Of a stretch of 64,000 bases of DNA, positions 63,807 to 64,000 are shown in pieces. The notes under the pieces are model-generated. The model searched no databases. It was not told the origin of the DNA and was given only the letters and a program-made list of their open reading frames with translations. How positions within the stretch are numbered: position 1 is the stretch's first letter; each line of letters opens with the position of its first letter. The stretch comes from Streptococcus uberis (lineage in GTDB: Bacteria > Bacillota > Bacilli > Lactobacillales > Streptococcaceae), in contig NZ_LS483397.1 in the NCBI RefSeq assembly GCF_900475595.1, positions 1,645,001 through 1,709,000 on the forward strand, read 5' to 3'. Made by a program: the position numbers and the translations under genes.

Positions 63807-64000
63807 CTATCGTATAACCTCACATTCCATAAATGGCAATCTTCTTGTTTTATCAACAGAGGAAATAGTTTCTCCAACCTGTACTGCTCCCATTTTTTTA
63901 TAAAAGCCAACTGCATTAGGCTCACTATCAAATGTAAACTTATTTATTTGTCTGTCCTTCAGTTCATCAATTAAATCATTCCACAAAAGTATTCCAAATT
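63807..64000 (-). CDS. GNAT acetyltransferase, C-terminal part (runs off the window)
   Basis: The last 64 codons of a GNAT-type acetyltransferase, with the characteristic NAVGFYKKMGAVQVGE stretch near the C-terminus. The start is beyond the right edge. The stop TAG is at 63807-63809. A different frame here (63740-63931) is a spurious overlap. Confidence 0.65.
   Translation of the reverse strand, partial: FGILLWNDLIDELKDRQINKFTFDSEPNAVGFYKKMGAVQVGETISSVDKTRRLPFMECEVIR

Noticed and set aside
63740..63931. 63-residue minus-strand frame
   Set aside because: It overlaps the better-supported GNAT C-terminus (63807-64000) in another frame.

Overview
The window is a low-GC Firmicute chromosome segment whose gene content and order point to a Streptococcus of the pyogenic group. 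Supporting signs are scrA/scrB-scrR beside uvrA-pepP-comEB-efp-asp23-nusB, rpsF-ssb-rpsR next to mutY, zapA-cvpA-mutS2-trxA, rnhC-lepB-recD2, dinB beside pflB, and a cppA/glpF/pepX neighbourhood. No single gene fixes the species. No rRNA, tRNA or CRISPR array was recognised.

Layout. 1-3.2 kb: sucrose PTS uptake (scrA, partial) diverging from sucrose-6-phosphate hydrolase and its LacI-type repressor. 3.2-9.4 kb: a minus-strand housekeeping block running uvrA to nusB. 9.5-15.4 kb: a decayed integrative element bounded by a 20-bp direct repeat. It carries a 5'-truncated tyrosine integrase, two lipoproteins, a DUF3102 protein, two paralogous small proteins under near-identical promoters and a 23-residue membrane peptide. 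15.5-17.6 kb: corA and a DUF1129 membrane protein separated by a hairpin-rich spacer. 17.66-17.96 kb: an array of roughly 51-bp repeats, several of them terminator hairpins, downstream of rpsF-ssb-rpsR. 19-36 kb: DNA repair, cell division, secretion and fermentation genes (mutY, trxA, mutS2, cvpA, zapA, rnhC, lepB, recD2, dinB, pflB), cppA and glpF. 36.7-43.9 kb: pepX, two HTH regulators, an MFS remnant, and a beta-glucoside operon (two small membrane proteins plus 6-phospho-beta-glucosidase) with an RpiR regulator. 44-58.3 kb: a citrate/oxaloacetate module. 58.3-64 kb: an AT-rich accessory tail with gene remnants, an OLD-family ATPase/nuclease, PhzF (plus a dead partial copy), two acetyltransferases and a frameshifted flavin reductase.

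The citrate module is the clearest functional unit. CitM imports citrate. CitD/E/F lyase is ligated by CitC and given its prosthetic group by CitG and CitX, and it splits citrate to acetate and oxaloacetate. OadA, OadB, a biotin carrier and two small accessory proteins (43 and 106 residues) form the sodium-pumping oxaloacetate decarboxylase. A divergent PEP-carboxykinase-like protein next door could act on the same oxaloacetate. A GntR regulator and several cre-like sites suggest citrate induction and catabolite control.

Most unusual features: the tandem terminator array; the twin promoters with an identical spacer motif in the decayed element; several genes predicted to be leaderless (mutY, rnhC, a GNAT gene, a TSUP permease); a MutY lacking its iron-sulfur cysteines; a decarboxylase accessory protein with an internal repeat; and the solitary OLD-family nuclease in the accessory tail. 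Promoter, operator and start assignments come from reading the sequence by eye and were not tested computationally.
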